The notes beneath the pieces are model-generated. The model did not search any database and was not told the DNA's origin. It worked only from the letters and a program-made list of their open reading frames with translations. A stretch of 52,660 nt of DNA, taken from contig JAHFDK010000017.1 in assembly GCA_023249095.1 (NCBI GenBank), positions 1 through 52,660 of the forward strand. Direction: 5' to 3'. Made by a program: the position numbers and the translations under genes. Of the stretch, positions 26,337-39,337 are shown in pieces. The first letter of the stretch is position 1; each line of letters opens with the position of its first letter. This DNA is from Candidatus Rokuibacteriota bacterium. GTDB lineage: Bacteria > Methylomirabilota > Methylomirabilia > Rokubacteriales > CSP1-6.

Positions 26337-27014
26337 CTAGTACGTGCCCGGGCGGATCTGCTTGTACAGCTGCTTGAGGCCGTCCGCCGAGAACGTCGGC
26401 GACTTGCAGAGTGAGATGATCTTGCGCTCATCGGCCTCCACCTTGACGACGGCCTCCGGGATCCGGGGCGCGATCTCGGCCGGGATCGTCACGGCGCCGT
26501 GCTGGTCGGCGTGGATCAGGTCACCGGGCTTGACCCAGAGCCCGCCGAGCTTGATCGGCAGGCCGAAGTCCACCATGTGCACGTACGCGTGGGAGACCGA
26601 GATGTGCGCGGCGGCGAACTGGAACCCGAGCGCCCGCACCTCGTCCAGATCGCGCACCGAGCCGTCGGTGACGACGCCGGCGCAGCCGAGCGCACGGTGG
26701 ATGTTGGCCTGCACTTCGCCCCACTGGGCGCCCTGGCCCCGCGGCTCGTCGAGATCGTGAACCACGATGACGCGGGGCGCGGGAATCGAGAGCACGTAGT
26801 CCCACCACCCGAACGTGGATGCGCGGTGGCCCTCGAGCGGTTGCGGCTCGGCCCGGATCACCGCGGTGACGGCGTAGCCGACCAGCGGCCCGAGCTCGGA
26901 AAAGAGGGTCCGGATCTCGGACGACATGTTCCCCTGATTGCGGGGGCGGACGTTGAACGTCTCGATCGCGTTGGCCACGCTCGGACTCGAGATCTTCTTC
27001 AGGGCGTCGATCAT
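26337..27014 (-). CDS. RraA-family protein (HMG aldolase/oxaloacetate decarboxylase-like)
   Basis: This 225-residue RraA-fold protein has GVVTDGSVRDLDEVRALGF, the phosphate/oxyanion region with the Arg-Asp pair that holds the metal, and PGDLIHADQHGAVTIP near residue 170. Catalytic relatives cleave 4-hydroxy-4-methyl-2-oxoglutarate or decarboxylate oxaloacetate. The RNase E regulator RraA shares the fold but lacks key residues. The longer N-terminus favours the enzyme-like "RraA family" seen in catabolic clusters. The ATG at 27014 has AAAGGA nine bases before it and overlaps the TPR gene stop as TGATG. Confidence 0.85.
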   Translation of the reverse strand: MIDALKKISSPSVANAIETFNVRPRNQGNMSSEIRTLFSELGPLVGYAVTAVIRAEPQPLEGHRASTFGWWDYVLSIPAPRVIVVHDLDEPRGQGAQWGEVQANIHRALGCAGVVTDGSVRDLDEVRALGFQFAAAHISVSHAYVHMVDFGLPIKLGGLWVKPGDLIHADQHGAVTIPAEIAPRIPEAVVKVEADERKIISLCKSPTFSADGLKQLYKQIRPGTY

Positions 27015-27669
27015 CAGAGGGTGTCCTTTCGGCGCTGGATCAGTAGCGTTTTGAGCATCTCGACGGTCTGGCGGATCGACTCGAGGTTCGGGTTCACGCG
27101 GAGCGCCTGCTGGAAGTAGTCGAGCGCCTTCGCCGGCTGATCGAGCTCCAGGTAAATCATCCCGTAGCCGCTCAGCGCTCCGAAGTGGTACGGGTTGCGC
27201 TTCATCACCTCGTCGCAGTCGGTGAGCGATTTCTGGTACTCGCCCAGGAGGTAATAGACGGTCGCCCGCTTGTTCCACCCTTCAGCGAACTCCGGATGAC
27301 GCTGGACGATCTCGGTGAAGGTCTCCACGGCGAGCTCGCCCCGCCGAGCGCTCATCTGCTCGACGCCGACGGCGAAGAGACGGTCGACATTCTCGTCGCC
27401 GGATCGGCTCCAGACCTGCCACATCGCGTTCTCCGCGAACGCGCGGACGAGCCGGTCAGCGTCGCGCAGCGCCCCGGCAAGCTGCGGGAGATCGGTCATC
27501 AACCCGGTCTCCCCGAGCGCCAGGACACCGCGGCGGCGATTGTCGACGTCGCCGGCATCGGCCAGCGCGGTGAGAGCCTGCTCCCGCGTCGGCCCCGCCG
27601 CGAGGGGCGGGGGCGCGCCGGGTATTGTGAGGATGGCGCCGAGTGCCAGCAGCGCCGGCCAGCAGCGGG

Positions 27670-27673
<4 letters not shown>
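27014..27673 (-). CDS. Exported HEAT/TPR-repeat protein
   Basis: This 219-residue protein has a signal peptide (LLALGAILTIPGAPPPLAAG). A HEAT-like pair comes next (RRRGVLALGETGLMTDLPQL). At least three TPR units follow, including FAEGWNKRATVYYLLGEYQK, HFGALSGYGMIYLELDQPAK and ALDYFQQALRVNPN. It is likely a periplasmic protein-interaction scaffold. The GTG at 27673 overlaps the kelch gene stop as GTGA, so the two are coupled. Confidence 0.82.
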
Positions 27674-32391
<4,718 letters not shown>

Positions 32392-32403
32392 GGCGCTCCC
32401 TTC

Positions 32404-32433
32404 TTGCCGCCCGAGTTCGAGTGACGCTATACT
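32404..32433 (+). promoter_or_regulatory. Promoter of the DtxR-family regulator gene
   Basis: TTGCCG, 18 bases and TATACT lie about 40 bases before the ATG at 32474, inside the 82-base divergent region. Confidence 0.5.
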
Positions 32434-32458
32434 GGCGGACGACCGTTCGAGCTTTCTA

Positions 32459-32472
32459 TTAGGTAGGCTTAA
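32459..32472. promoter_or_regulatory. Candidate DtxR-family operator
   Basis: TTAGGTAGGCTTAA is partly palindromic (TTAnG...CnTAA). It resembles the DtxR/IdeR box TTAGGTTAGGCTAACC with one base missing. It lies between the -10 box and the start codon of the regulator, where bound repressor would block its own transcription. Confidence 0.4.
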
Positions 32473-32473
32473 G

Positions 32474-33187
32474 ATGCAACGATCGTCAATCCTAAAAGTC
32501 GGCACCGCCACGCAGGACACGACGGCGTCCGTCCAGGACTACCTCGCCGCGATCTACGACCTTACCGGCAGCGGCAAGCCCGTGATCGGCGCGCGGCTGG
32601 CCAAGCACATGGCGATCTCCGCTCCCGCCGTGACCGAGGCGATCCATCGAATGGCCCGGGGCGGATACGTGAAGATCGGACGCGGCAAGGAGCTGACGCT
32701 CTCCACCCGGGGGCGCCAGATCGCCGAGGTGATGGCCCGGCGCCATCGTCTCCTCGAGCGCTGGCTGACGGACACCTTGGGCCTCAACTGGACGGATGCC
32801 CACGAGGAGGCGCACCGTCTCGAGCACGCGCTCTCGCCGCGCGTGGAGGATCGTCTGGCGGAGCTCCTGGGCATGCCGAGCACATGCCCGCACGGCAACC
32901 CGATTCCCGGGATGGCCAAGCCACCCCGCGTGGAACCCTTCCCGCTCGCCCAGGCGAAGGAGGGGACCACCGTCGTGGTCGAGCGCATCACCGAGGAGGC
33001 GGAGGCGGACAAGAAGCTGCTCGAGCACCTCTGGAAGAACGACGTGCGTCCGGGGCGACGGCTGAAGATCACCGAGGTCGCGCCCTGGGCTGGAACCATC
33101 ACGGCGACGGGCGACGGCCGGACCATCGCGCTCGGCCTGCCGGCGGCCGCCAAGATCTGGGTCTATCTTCCCGGTGCGACGGGATGA
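32474..33187 (+). CDS. DtxR/MntR-family metal-dependent transcriptional regulator
   Basis: This 237-residue metalloregulator has an N-terminal winged HTH (residues about 15-75: SVQDYLAAIYDLTGSGKPVI, then HMAISAPAVTEAIHRMARGG). The dimerisation/metal domain contains the DtxR hallmark CPHGNPIPG and HRLEHALSP. A C-terminal FeoA/SH3-like domain follows (VVVERITEEAEADKKLLEHL). It should repress iron or manganese uptake when Fe2+ or Mn2+ is bound. The divergent iron-type permease is the obvious target. Its stop overlaps the next small gene. Confidence 0.92.
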   Translation: MQRSSILKVGTATQDTTASVQDYLAAIYDLTGSGKPVIGARLAKHMAISAPAVTEAIHRMARGGYVKIGRGKELTLSTRGRQIAEVMARRHRLLERWLTDTLGLNWTDAHEEAHRLEHALSPRVEDRLAELLGMPSTCPHGNPIPGMAKPPRVEPFPLAQAKEGTTVVVERITEEAEADKKLLEHLWKNDVRPGRRLKITEVAPWAGTITATGDGRTIALGLPAAAKIWVYLPGATG

Positions 33188-33540
33188 AGGCTCTCTTCTG
33201 GGTCTTGGTCGCGATCGGGTGCGTCTACGTCTTTTACACGGGCGCGATGGCCGTGTCGTCCTACCTGGAGATCACCAGCGTGGTCGAACAGGTCGTCGCG
33301 GAGCGGTCGTCGAGGACCGAGCGCGAGGAGCGCGCGACGCGGGTGAAGGAGGACATCGCCACGAAGGTGGCGGCGAGCGGAATCAAGGTCGGCGACCGCG
33401 GCGTCTCCGTGTCCGACGAGGGGCGGACGCTCGACGTCAGCGTGCGCTGGAGCTGGCCGGTGATCGTGTATCAGGGCTCGGAAGTCCTCGCGATCCCGCT
33501 GAAGCACGAACGCACCTTCAAGGTCCCCGAGAAGCGCTGA
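33184..33540 (+). CDS. Single-pass membrane protein of unknown function
   Basis: This 118-residue protein has one N-terminal membrane helix (LFWVLVAIGCVYVFYTGAMA). A charged, Glu/Arg-rich helical stretch and a small beta-rich C-terminal part (SWPVIVYQGSEVLAIPLKHE) follow. No family is recognised with certainty; it recalls short DUF4845-like membrane proteins. The ATGA overlap ties it to the DtxR-type regulator. Its stop codon lies inside a perfect palindrome shared with the convergent ccmI-like gene. Confidence 0.7.
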   Translation: MKALFWVLVAIGCVYVFYTGAMAVSSYLEITSVVEQVVAERSSRTEREERATRVKEDIATKVAASGIKVGDRGVSVSDEGRTLDVSVRWSWPVIVYQGSEVLAIPLKHERTFKVPEKR

Positions 33541-33558
33541 CGCCGCGCGGCGTCAGCG
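33535..33558. terminator. Perfect 24-bp palindrome spanning two convergent stop codons
   Basis: From 33535 to 33558 the sequence equals its own reverse complement; each half-site is CGCTGACGCCGC. The plus-strand TGA (33538-33540) and the minus-strand TGA (33555-33553) are symmetrically placed within it. A strong hairpin should form in both transcripts and could serve as a bidirectional terminator or mRNA end, although no T-run follows. Confidence 0.6.
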
Positions 33559-34461
33559 TTGGCCGCGGGCGTCGTGGATCATCTTCGCGACGCGGTCCCG
33601 ATCTTCGCCGGGCGGGGCCAGGGCGACGAATTTCTCCCACGAGCGGATGGCCGCGCCCACGTCCTGCTTGGCCTCGTAGAGCACCTGCCCTCGGTAGAGG
33701 AGCGCCGGCAGGTAGTTCGGATCGATCGCCAGCGCGCGATCGAACGTTTCGAGCGCGCGGTCGGCGTGCTCGGGCCCCCCACCGATCGCCACGATCAGCG
33801 CGAGGTGCGTCATCGCGTCCACGTTGGTCGGGTCACGCTTGAGCACCGCCTGGTACGCGGCGATGGCCTCGCCGTACCGGCCCTGCCCGAGACTCGCGCG
33901 CGCGGCCTGCAGCATGCCGCGCAGCACCTCAGGGGGAGGCACGCGTCCTCCCACGCCTGTCGCCGGCGGCGCCTCCGTGGGGAGCGCCGCGAGCGGCCGC
34001 GAGCCCGTCGGAGGCTGGCCGGCCATCGGATCTGGTTCGGTGTACCGCACGATGCCGACACCCACCGCGATTCCGAACGCGACCAGGCAGAGCGCGGCGG
34101 TCCCGAGCGCGACCGGGTGCCGCCACGCCGACCCGCTGGGCGCGCGCGTCCCGGCGCTCGGGGGCGCCGGGTCGGCCGGGCCCAGCTGATCGAGCGCCGT
34201 GAGGATCGCGGCCGCCTCGCCCTCGTACCGAGCGCGGAGGTCGGCGAAGTCGGCGTCCGAGACGTGGCCGGCGGCGTGCTCGAATTCGAGCTCGCGCAGC
34301 GCTGCGAGAGCCGCGCGCTTCTCCTCCGCGAGCTGCTGGCGACGGTCCGCGGGAAGGGGAAGAAAGGTCCGGCCCCGCGCATCCTGACGGAGCAGGGGCC
34401 AGAGCGTGAAGAGAAGCGCCGGGACCCCGACCGCGATCGAGACGACGAGAAGTCCGGTCAC
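33553..34461 (-). CDS. ccmI: Cytochrome c biogenesis CcmI/TPR protein
   Basis: This 302-residue protein has two N-terminal membrane helices separated by a coiled cytoplasmic loop (QLAEEKRAALAALRELEFEH). A periplasmic TPR region follows (YGEAIAAYQAVLKRDPTNVD, ALETFDRALAIDPNYLPALL). This is the CcmI/CycH layout, in which the TPR domain holds apocytochrome c and delivers it to CcmF/H. It starts at a GTG 37 bases after ccmH and is the last gene of the ccm cluster. Confidence 0.85.
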   Translation of the reverse strand: MTGLLVVSIAVGVPALLFTLWPLLRQDARGRTFLPLPADRRQQLAEEKRAALAALRELEFEHAAGHVSDADFADLRARYEGEAAAILTALDQLGPADPAPPSAGTRAPSGSAWRHPVALGTAALCLVAFGIAVGVGIVRYTEPDPMAGQPPTGSRPLAALPTEAPPATGVGGRVPPPEVLRGMLQAARASLGQGRYGEAIAAYQAVLKRDPTNVDAMTHLALIVAIGGGPEHADRALETFDRALAIDPNYLPALLYRGQVLYEAKQDVGAAIRSWEKFVALAPPGEDRDRVAKMIHDARGQR

Positions 34462-34498
34462 GGAGTCGCCTCGCCTGCGGCTGCGGCTCGCCCTGCCA

Positions 34499-34972
34499 TC
34501 ACGGTCCGCTGTCCACTTCGCGCCGGATGCGCTCGCTCATCGCCGGGTCCACGTCCACCCGGGTCGGCCTGTGGTCGCGAAGGTGGCGCGTCCATCGCCG
34601 AACGAGAACAGCCACGGTCACGAGCCCGACGCCGACCGCCGCAAGCGGAACGAGCCAGACGAGGAGGTTGAATCCCCGGCGCGGGGGCGACAGGAGGATC
34701 CACTCGCCGTAGCGGTCCACGAAGTATTGCCGGACCTCCGCCGGACGCTCGCCCGCGGCGAGCCGGTCGCGGATGATCGCGCGCATCTGACTCGCCATTT
34801 CCGAGGGCGAGTCGTCCACGGAGAGATTCTGACAGACGACGCATCGGAGCTGAGCGGCGACCTCGTGCACGGTCTCCTCGCTCACCGGCGCCGCCGGCTG
34901 CGCGGTGACGGGCGACACCGCTGCGCTGAGGAAGAACAGCGACGTGAGGAGCCGTAACCCCAGGCGACTCAT
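34499..34972 (-). CDS. ccmH: Cytochrome c maturation thioreductase CcmH
   Basis: This 157-residue membrane-anchored protein has a signal sequence and the diagnostic LRCVVCQNLSVDDS motif (C44, C47). A second membrane helix (LVWLVPLAAVGVGLVTVAVL) lies near residue 110. CcmH keeps apocytochrome CxxCH thiols reduced for haem ligation by CcmF. The ATGA overlap with the CcmG-like gene shows one transcript. A single LRCxxCQ-type domain is present, so it is the short form, with CcmI as a separate protein. Confidence 0.94.
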   Translation of the reverse strand: MSRLGLRLLTSLFFLSAAVSPVTAQPAAPVSEETVHEVAAQLRCVVCQNLSVDDSPSEMASQMRAIIRDRLAAGERPAEVRQYFVDRYGEWILLSPPRRGFNLLVWLVPLAAVGVGLVTVAVLVRRWTRHLRDHRPTRVDVDPAMSERIRREVDSGP

Positions 34973-35505
34973 GGTGAGCCGGGCTCGGCCAGGAGCCGGT
35001 CGACGTTCGCGCGGAACACGGCGTCAGTGACCGCGCCCACATGCTTGACGCGGATGCGCCCCTGCCGGTCGAGAAAGAACGTCTCGGGTACGCCGTACAC
35101 GCCGTAGTCCACTGACACCGCGCCGGTCAGGTCCTGCGCGTTCGGGAACGTCAGGCCGAATTCGCGCACGAACTTCTCCGCCGCCTCTCGCCGGTCCTGG
35201 ATGTCCACGCCGACCACGACGACTCCGCGGTCCCGGTACTCGCGCCAGTTCCGCTCCAGGACCGGCGCCTCCTCGTAGCAGGCGGGCTGGCACCACGATG
35301 CCCAGAAATTCAGGACAACGACCTTTCCGCGGTGCGCCGCGAGGCTGAGTGGCGTGCCCTCGAACGTCGTGAGCCCGAAGGCCGGCGCCGGCCGCCCGAT
35401 GAGCGGCGAGGGGATGTCGCGCGGGTCGACACGGAACCCGTAGGCGAGCAGCGCCAGCACGGGGAGCACCGCGAGCGGGATCAGCCAGCGCCAGAGCCGC
35501 CTCAC
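34969..35505 (-). CDS. ccmG: CcmG/DsbE-like thioredoxin with CX3C active site
   Basis: This 178-residue membrane-anchored thioredoxin has one N-terminal helix (LIPLAVLPVLALLAYGF). The CcmG/TlpA fold follows: PAPAFGLTTFEGTPLSLA, VVVLNFWASWCQPACYEEAP and YGVYGVPETFFLDRQGRIRV, with the conserved Gly-Val-Pro-Glu block. The active site reads W-C-Q-P-A-C, so C72 and C76 are three residues apart rather than the normal two. The redox role in cytochrome c maturation follows from its place in the ccm operon. The GTG start at 35505 overlaps the ccmF stop. Confidence 0.9.
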   Translation of the reverse strand: MRRLWRWLIPLAVLPVLALLAYGFRVDPRDIPSPLIGRPAPAFGLTTFEGTPLSLAAHRGKVVVLNFWASWCQPACYEEAPVLERNWREYRDRGVVVVGVDIQDRREAAEKFVREFGLTFPNAQDLTGAVSVDYGVYGVPETFFLDRQGRIRVKHVGAVTDAVFRANVDRLLAEPGSP

Positions 35506-37442
35506 GCGGTACGTCGCTCCGGCAGGATCGCCAGCAGCGCGCCCAGCGTGAGCACCACGCCGCCGATCCAGATCCAGCTCACGAGACGGTTGACCTGGAG
35601 CTTGATGGTCGCCTGCGTGCCGTCCCGGGCGAAGTCGCCGAGGACGAGGTAGACGTCCTCCTTCAATCCGAGTCGGTAGTCGACGTAGGCGATGGGCGAC
35701 TGCTCCTGCGGGTAGAACTTCTTGGCGGGCCGCAGCACGTCGAGCACGCGACCGTTCGAGACGGTGAACGCCCCGACGACCTTGAAATGATTCGACTCCT
35801 CGACGGCGGTGAGGTCGTCGAACCGGAAGCGATAGCCGGCGAGTTCCGCCGTCTCTCCGCGACGGAGCGTCGCCTCGGTCTGGACGGACCACGCGTGCGA
35901 TCCGGTCACGCCGAGGGCGATGAGCAGGATACCCAGGTGGACGACGAAGCCGCCGTAGCGTCGGTTGTGGCGGCGCAGGAGCCCTCCCACGGCCGGGATG
36001 AGGGCTTCACCCACGCGCAGCCGGGCCCGCGTCGCCCGCACGAAGTCGACGCCGATCGTGGTCCCGACGAAAACGGTCGTCGCGAGCGTCAGCACCGCCA
36101 GCGCCGAGCGCACGCCCAGGACGAACGCGGCGGCCGCGGCGGCCACGCCGAGCACGACCGGCCAGAGGAAGTTCCGCTTCAGGTTCTCGAGGGAGGCGCG
36201 CCGCCAGGCTATCAGCGGCCCGACGCCCATGAGGAAGATGAGGGACAGGAACAACGGCACGTTGACCTGATTGAAGAACGGCGCGCCGACGCTGACCTTG
36301 ACGCCGCGCACCGCTTCCGAGAGGAGGGGGAACACCGTGCCGAAGAAGACGGTGAACGCCGCGGCGATGAGCAGCACGTTGTTGAGGAGAAACGCCGACT
36401 CGCGCGAGACGACGGAGTCGAGCTCGCCCTGCGAGCGGAGCGCTTCCCAGCGCCACGCGACCAGGCCGAGCGCGGTCAGCATGACGAGCGCGAGGAAGCC
36501 CAGGAACAGCGCGCCGATCGAGCCTTGCGTGAAGGCGTGGACCGAGGCGATGACGCCGGAGCGGGTGAGGAACGTGCCGAAGAGTGTCAGGCCGAACGTC
36601 AAGATCACCAGCACGATGTTCCAGAGCTTGAGCATGCGCCGTCGCTCCTGGATCATCACCGAGTGGAGGAAGGCGGTGGCGGTGAGCCAGGGCATGAACG
36701 CCGCGTTCTCGACGGGATCCCACGCCCAGTAGCCGCCCCAGCCCAGGACGTGGTAACTCCACCAGCCACCGATCAGTAGGCCGAGGGAGAGGAAGTACCA
36801 GGCGACGATCGTCCACCGTCGCGTCAGGACGAGCCAGGTATCGCCGACGCGGCCCGTGATCAGCGCGGCCATCGCGAAAGCGAAGGGCACCGTGAAGCCC
36901 GTAAAGCCCAGGTAGAGCGCGACGGGATGCGTGATCATGCCGGTGTCCTCGAGCAGCGGGTTGAGACCGCGGCCGTCGGCGGCCACCGGTACCTGCCGCT
37001 GGAAGGGCGGCGCGGCGATCGTCATGACGAGGAGGAAGAAGGCGAGGATCCCGAGCATGGTCGCCAGCGCCCACGGGTAGAGCTCACGCGCGCTGTCCCG
37101 GTGCCGGAGGATGAGGATCAGCGTGTAGAGCCCGAGCATCCAGGACCAGAGGATGATGGAACCCTCGAGCGCGCCCCAGACGCCGGTGATGCGGTAGTAG
37201 AACGGCGTCCCGAGATTCGTGTTGGTCGCGACGTAGCGGACCGAGAAATCGAACGTGAGGAACGCGTAGGTCAGGAGGGCGAAGCAGGCGGTGATGAGGA
37301 CGAAGACGCCGAGCGCCGCGTGCTGGGCCGACTCCACGAGGGCGGGTCGTCCGGCGCGGGCCCCGACCGCCGCCGCGGCGGCCCCGTAGATCGCGAGGAC
37401 GAGCGCGACGAGCGTCATGCCGTACCCGAAGTCCACGGTCAT
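35502..37442 (-). CDS. ccmF: Cytochrome c haem lyase subunit CcmF
   Basis: This 646-residue polytopic membrane protein has the CcmF haem-handling WWD motif WGGYWAWDPVENAAFMPWL. Other conserved blocks are YYRITGVWGALEGSIILWSW, LFGTFLTRSGVIASVHAF and the C-terminal QSPIAYVDYRLGLKEDVYLV. Together with CcmH and CcmI it attaches haem to apocytochrome c. The ATG at 37442 overlaps the ccmE stop as ATGA. Size and motifs are those of full-length CcmF. Confidence 0.96.
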   Translation of the reverse strand: MTVDFGYGMTLVALVLAIYGAAAAAVGARAGRPALVESAQHAALGVFVLITACFALLTYAFLTFDFSVRYVATNTNLGTPFYYRITGVWGALEGSIILWSWMLGLYTLILILRHRDSARELYPWALATMLGILAFFLLVMTIAAPPFQRQVPVAADGRGLNPLLEDTGMITHPVALYLGFTGFTVPFAFAMAALITGRVGDTWLVLTRRWTIVAWYFLSLGLLIGGWWSYHVLGWGGYWAWDPVENAAFMPWLTATAFLHSVMIQERRRMLKLWNIVLVILTFGLTLFGTFLTRSGVIASVHAFTQGSIGALFLGFLALVMLTALGLVAWRWEALRSQGELDSVVSRESAFLLNNVLLIAAAFTVFFGTVFPLLSEAVRGVKVSVGAPFFNQVNVPLFLSLIFLMGVGPLIAWRRASLENLKRNFLWPVVLGVAAAAAAFVLGVRSALAVLTLATTVFVGTTIGVDFVRATRARLRVGEALIPAVGGLLRRHNRRYGGFVVHLGILLIALGVTGSHAWSVQTEATLRRGETAELAGYRFRFDDLTAVEESNHFKVVGAFTVSNGRVLDVLRPAKKFYPQEQSPIAYVDYRLGLKEDVYLVLGDFARDGTQATIKLQVNRLVSWIWIGGVVLTLGALLAILPERRTA

Positions 37443-37879
37443 CGCCCGTCCCCCCTCAGCGTCTTGATGAGCTCCTGGTAGCCGGCCTGGGTCCCGTCGT
37501 GGGGCGCCTTGTACTCCTCGGAGTGCTTCGCCATGATCAGGCCCGCCTTGAAGTAGCCGTCGGCCGTCCAGCTTCCCTCGACGACGGCGCCCCTGCCTTC
37601 GGCGAAGAGGTCCGGCGGCGTGCCCTTGTGTCGGACCGGAACCGTGGCGGTACCGTCGGAGAGCGTGAACGACAGGTCGAGAGCGCGGGCCTCCCACTTG
37701 AGCGATCCGGGCACCACCATGCCGCCGAGCCGGTACGCCTTGCCCGGCACGGCAGTGGCGCGGAGCTCGGCCGGCGTGACGAAGTAGACGGCCGACTGGG
37801 TGACGCCGGCGTAGATCATGTAGGCGAGCACAGCCACGATGACCGCTCCGCCAGCGATGAACTTCGTGCGGCGGTTCAC
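37439..37879 (-). CDS. ccmE: Haem chaperone CcmE
   Basis: This 146-residue periplasmic OB-fold haem chaperone has an N-terminal membrane anchor. The haem-binding motif HSEEY (His119, Tyr123) follows LIMAK, as in the canonical H-x3-Y type that binds haem covalently through His. The segment RLGGMVVPGSLKWE is also typical. It overlaps ccmD upstream and ccmF downstream by four bases. Confidence 0.95.
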   Translation of the reverse strand: MNRRTKFIAGGAVIVAVLAYMIYAGVTQSAVYFVTPAELRATAVPGKAYRLGGMVVPGSLKWEARALDLSFTLSDGTATVPVRHKGTPPDLFAEGRGAVVEGSWTADGYFKAGLIMAKHSEEYKAPHDGTQAGYQELIKTLRGDGR

Positions 37880-38010
37880 CGCGGCCTCTGCCGTCGCGCC
37901 GTGCCCCGCTCGAGGGTGCGCTCGATCCGGGCGAGCCGGCGCCAGTAGCCGCCGAACACGAGAGCGGCGAGCAGGTAGGCCGCGGCGACGAAGCCCCAGT
38001 TGTCCGGCAT
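37876..38010 (-). CDS. ccmD: Haem exporter accessory protein CcmD
   Basis: This 44-residue protein has one membrane helix (WGFVAAAYLLAALVFGGYWR) and a basic cytoplasmic tail (RRLARIERTLERGTARRQR). That is the size and shape of CcmD, which releases haem-loaded CcmE from CcmABC. Its ATG overlaps the ccmC stop as TGATG and its stop overlaps ccmE as ATGA. Sequence conservation in CcmD is low, so the call rests on size, topology and position. Confidence 0.88.
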   Translation of the reverse strand: MPDNWGFVAAAYLLAALVFGGYWRRLARIERTLERGTARRQRPR

Positions 38011-38657
38011 CAGCCGGCCGCCTGCGCTTCGCGATGCAGAAGTGCCGCGCGTCGTGCGACGAAGTACGCGGCCAGCAACCCGAACCCGATGAAGTTCACG
38101 ACGATCCCCACCCAGAGGATCACGGGCATCGTGGCGCCCCCCGCCTTGAGGAGCGAGGCGGGCTGATGGAGCGTGCGCCACCAGTTCACCGACTGGTGGA
38201 CGAGGAAGATGTTGGGCGCGGCGATGATCGCCACCACGGCCGCGTATCGGGCCGCGCGCTCGCGATCGTCGACGGCTTGACGCAGGAGCAGGTAACCTAG
38301 GTAGATGAGGAACACGATGGAGACGCTCGTGATCCTCGCGTCCCACGTCCACCACGTTCCCCACGTCGGCTTTCCCCAAATCGAGCCCGAGGCGATGTTC
38401 AGTCCCAGGAACACGAGCCCGACCTCGACCACGGCGTGCGCCAGTTGGTCGGCGTCCGTCCGCCGCGTGAACAGGTAGGCGATCGAGGCGCCGCAAGCCA
38501 CGAGGAACCCGAGGTACGCGACCCAGACGGCCGGAACGTGGATATACATGATGCGCTGGACGTTGCCTTGGGTCAGCTCACGCGGCGCGATGCCGAACGC
38601 CATGACCAGGCCGGCGACGAGGCCGGCGAGCGCGAGCCACCCGAGCGTGCGCGTCAT
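38010..38657 (-). CDS. ccmC: Haem handling protein CcmC
   Basis: This 215-residue, six-helix membrane protein has the haem-binding WWD motif PTWGTWWTWDARITS and the flanking IMYIHVPAVWVAY and LHQPASLLKAGGATMP blocks, with His residues that ligate haem. CcmC presents haem to CcmE. ATG 38657 has GGAG eight bases upstream. An in-frame GTG at 38663 overlaps the ccmB stop but sits too close to that site. Confidence 0.95.
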   Translation of the reverse strand: MTRTLGWLALAGLVAGLVMAFGIAPRELTQGNVQRIMYIHVPAVWVAYLGFLVACGASIAYLFTRRTDADQLAHAVVEVGLVFLGLNIASGSIWGKPTWGTWWTWDARITSVSIVFLIYLGYLLLRQAVDDRERAARYAAVVAIIAAPNIFLVHQSVNWWRTLHQPASLLKAGGATMPVILWVGIVVNFIGFGLLAAYFVARRAALLHREAQAAG

Positions 38658-38659
38658 CC

Positions 38660-39337
38660 TCACGGCTCCAGGATGAATTCGAAGGTGAGGACGCCGGCGA
38701 CCAGGTAGATCACGTCGGCCGCGGCGAGCAGCTGGAGCCAGTGCGCGTAGGCGGCGAGCGGCTCGCCCGCCAGTCCGGCCTCCGTCGCCTTCACCGTCGC
38801 GAGCAGCACGGGCACCTGGACGGGCAGGAGCAGCACGGGGAAGAGCAGCTCCCGCGCGCGCACGCCGGCCGTCATCGCCGCGAAGAGGGTGCCGACACTG
38901 GCGAGGCCGATCGTACCGAGGACGACGACGATGGCGAGAGCCGGGATCGCCGGTGAGAGGTCGATGTCGAAGAAGATCGTGAAGAGGACGATGAGCAGAA
39001 CCTCCACGACCAGCATCAAGAGGACGTTGCCGGCGAGCTTGCCGAGGTAGATCGCAGACTTGTCGCCGGGAGCCAGGAGCAGTCCCTCCCAGCAATCGTT
39101 CTCGCGCTCGACGACGAACGTTCGGCCGAGCCCCAGCAGCCCGCTCAGGATGAAGCCGAGCCAGAGGAGGCCCGGCAGCGTTCCGGCCAGGCGTTCGCGG
39201 TCGGGCCCGACGGCGAACTGGAACACGAAGAGGAGCAACAGCGCGAAGAAGAAGAGCGCGTTGAGCGTCTCCTTGGACCGGCGCTCGACGAGCAGGTCCT
39301 TCCAGACGACGATGAATGCCCGCCGCGCGAAGGTCAG
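38660..39337 (-). CDS. ccmB: Haem exporter permease CcmB, CTG start
   Basis: This 225-residue permease of the CcmAB ABC complex has about six helices. The family starts RRAFIVVWKDLLVERRSKET and continues with LWLGFILSGLLGLGRTFVVE and LPVQVPVLLATVKATE. No ATG, GTG or TTG lies at the expected start. A CTG at 39337 is preceded by GGAGG with seven bases between, and it overlaps the ccmA TGA as CTGA. That gives the normal length, so CTG initiation is well supported. Confidence 0.93.
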   Translation of the reverse strand: MTFARRAFIVVWKDLLVERRSKETLNALFFFALLLLFVFQFAVGPDRERLAGTLPGLLWLGFILSGLLGLGRTFVVERENDCWEGLLLAPGDKSAIYLGKLAGNVLLMLVVEVLLIVLFTIFFDIDLSPAIPALAIVVVLGTIGLASVGTLFAAMTAGVRARELLFPVLLLPVQVPVLLATVKATEAGLAGEPLAAYAHWLQLLAAADVIYLVAGVLTFEFILEP

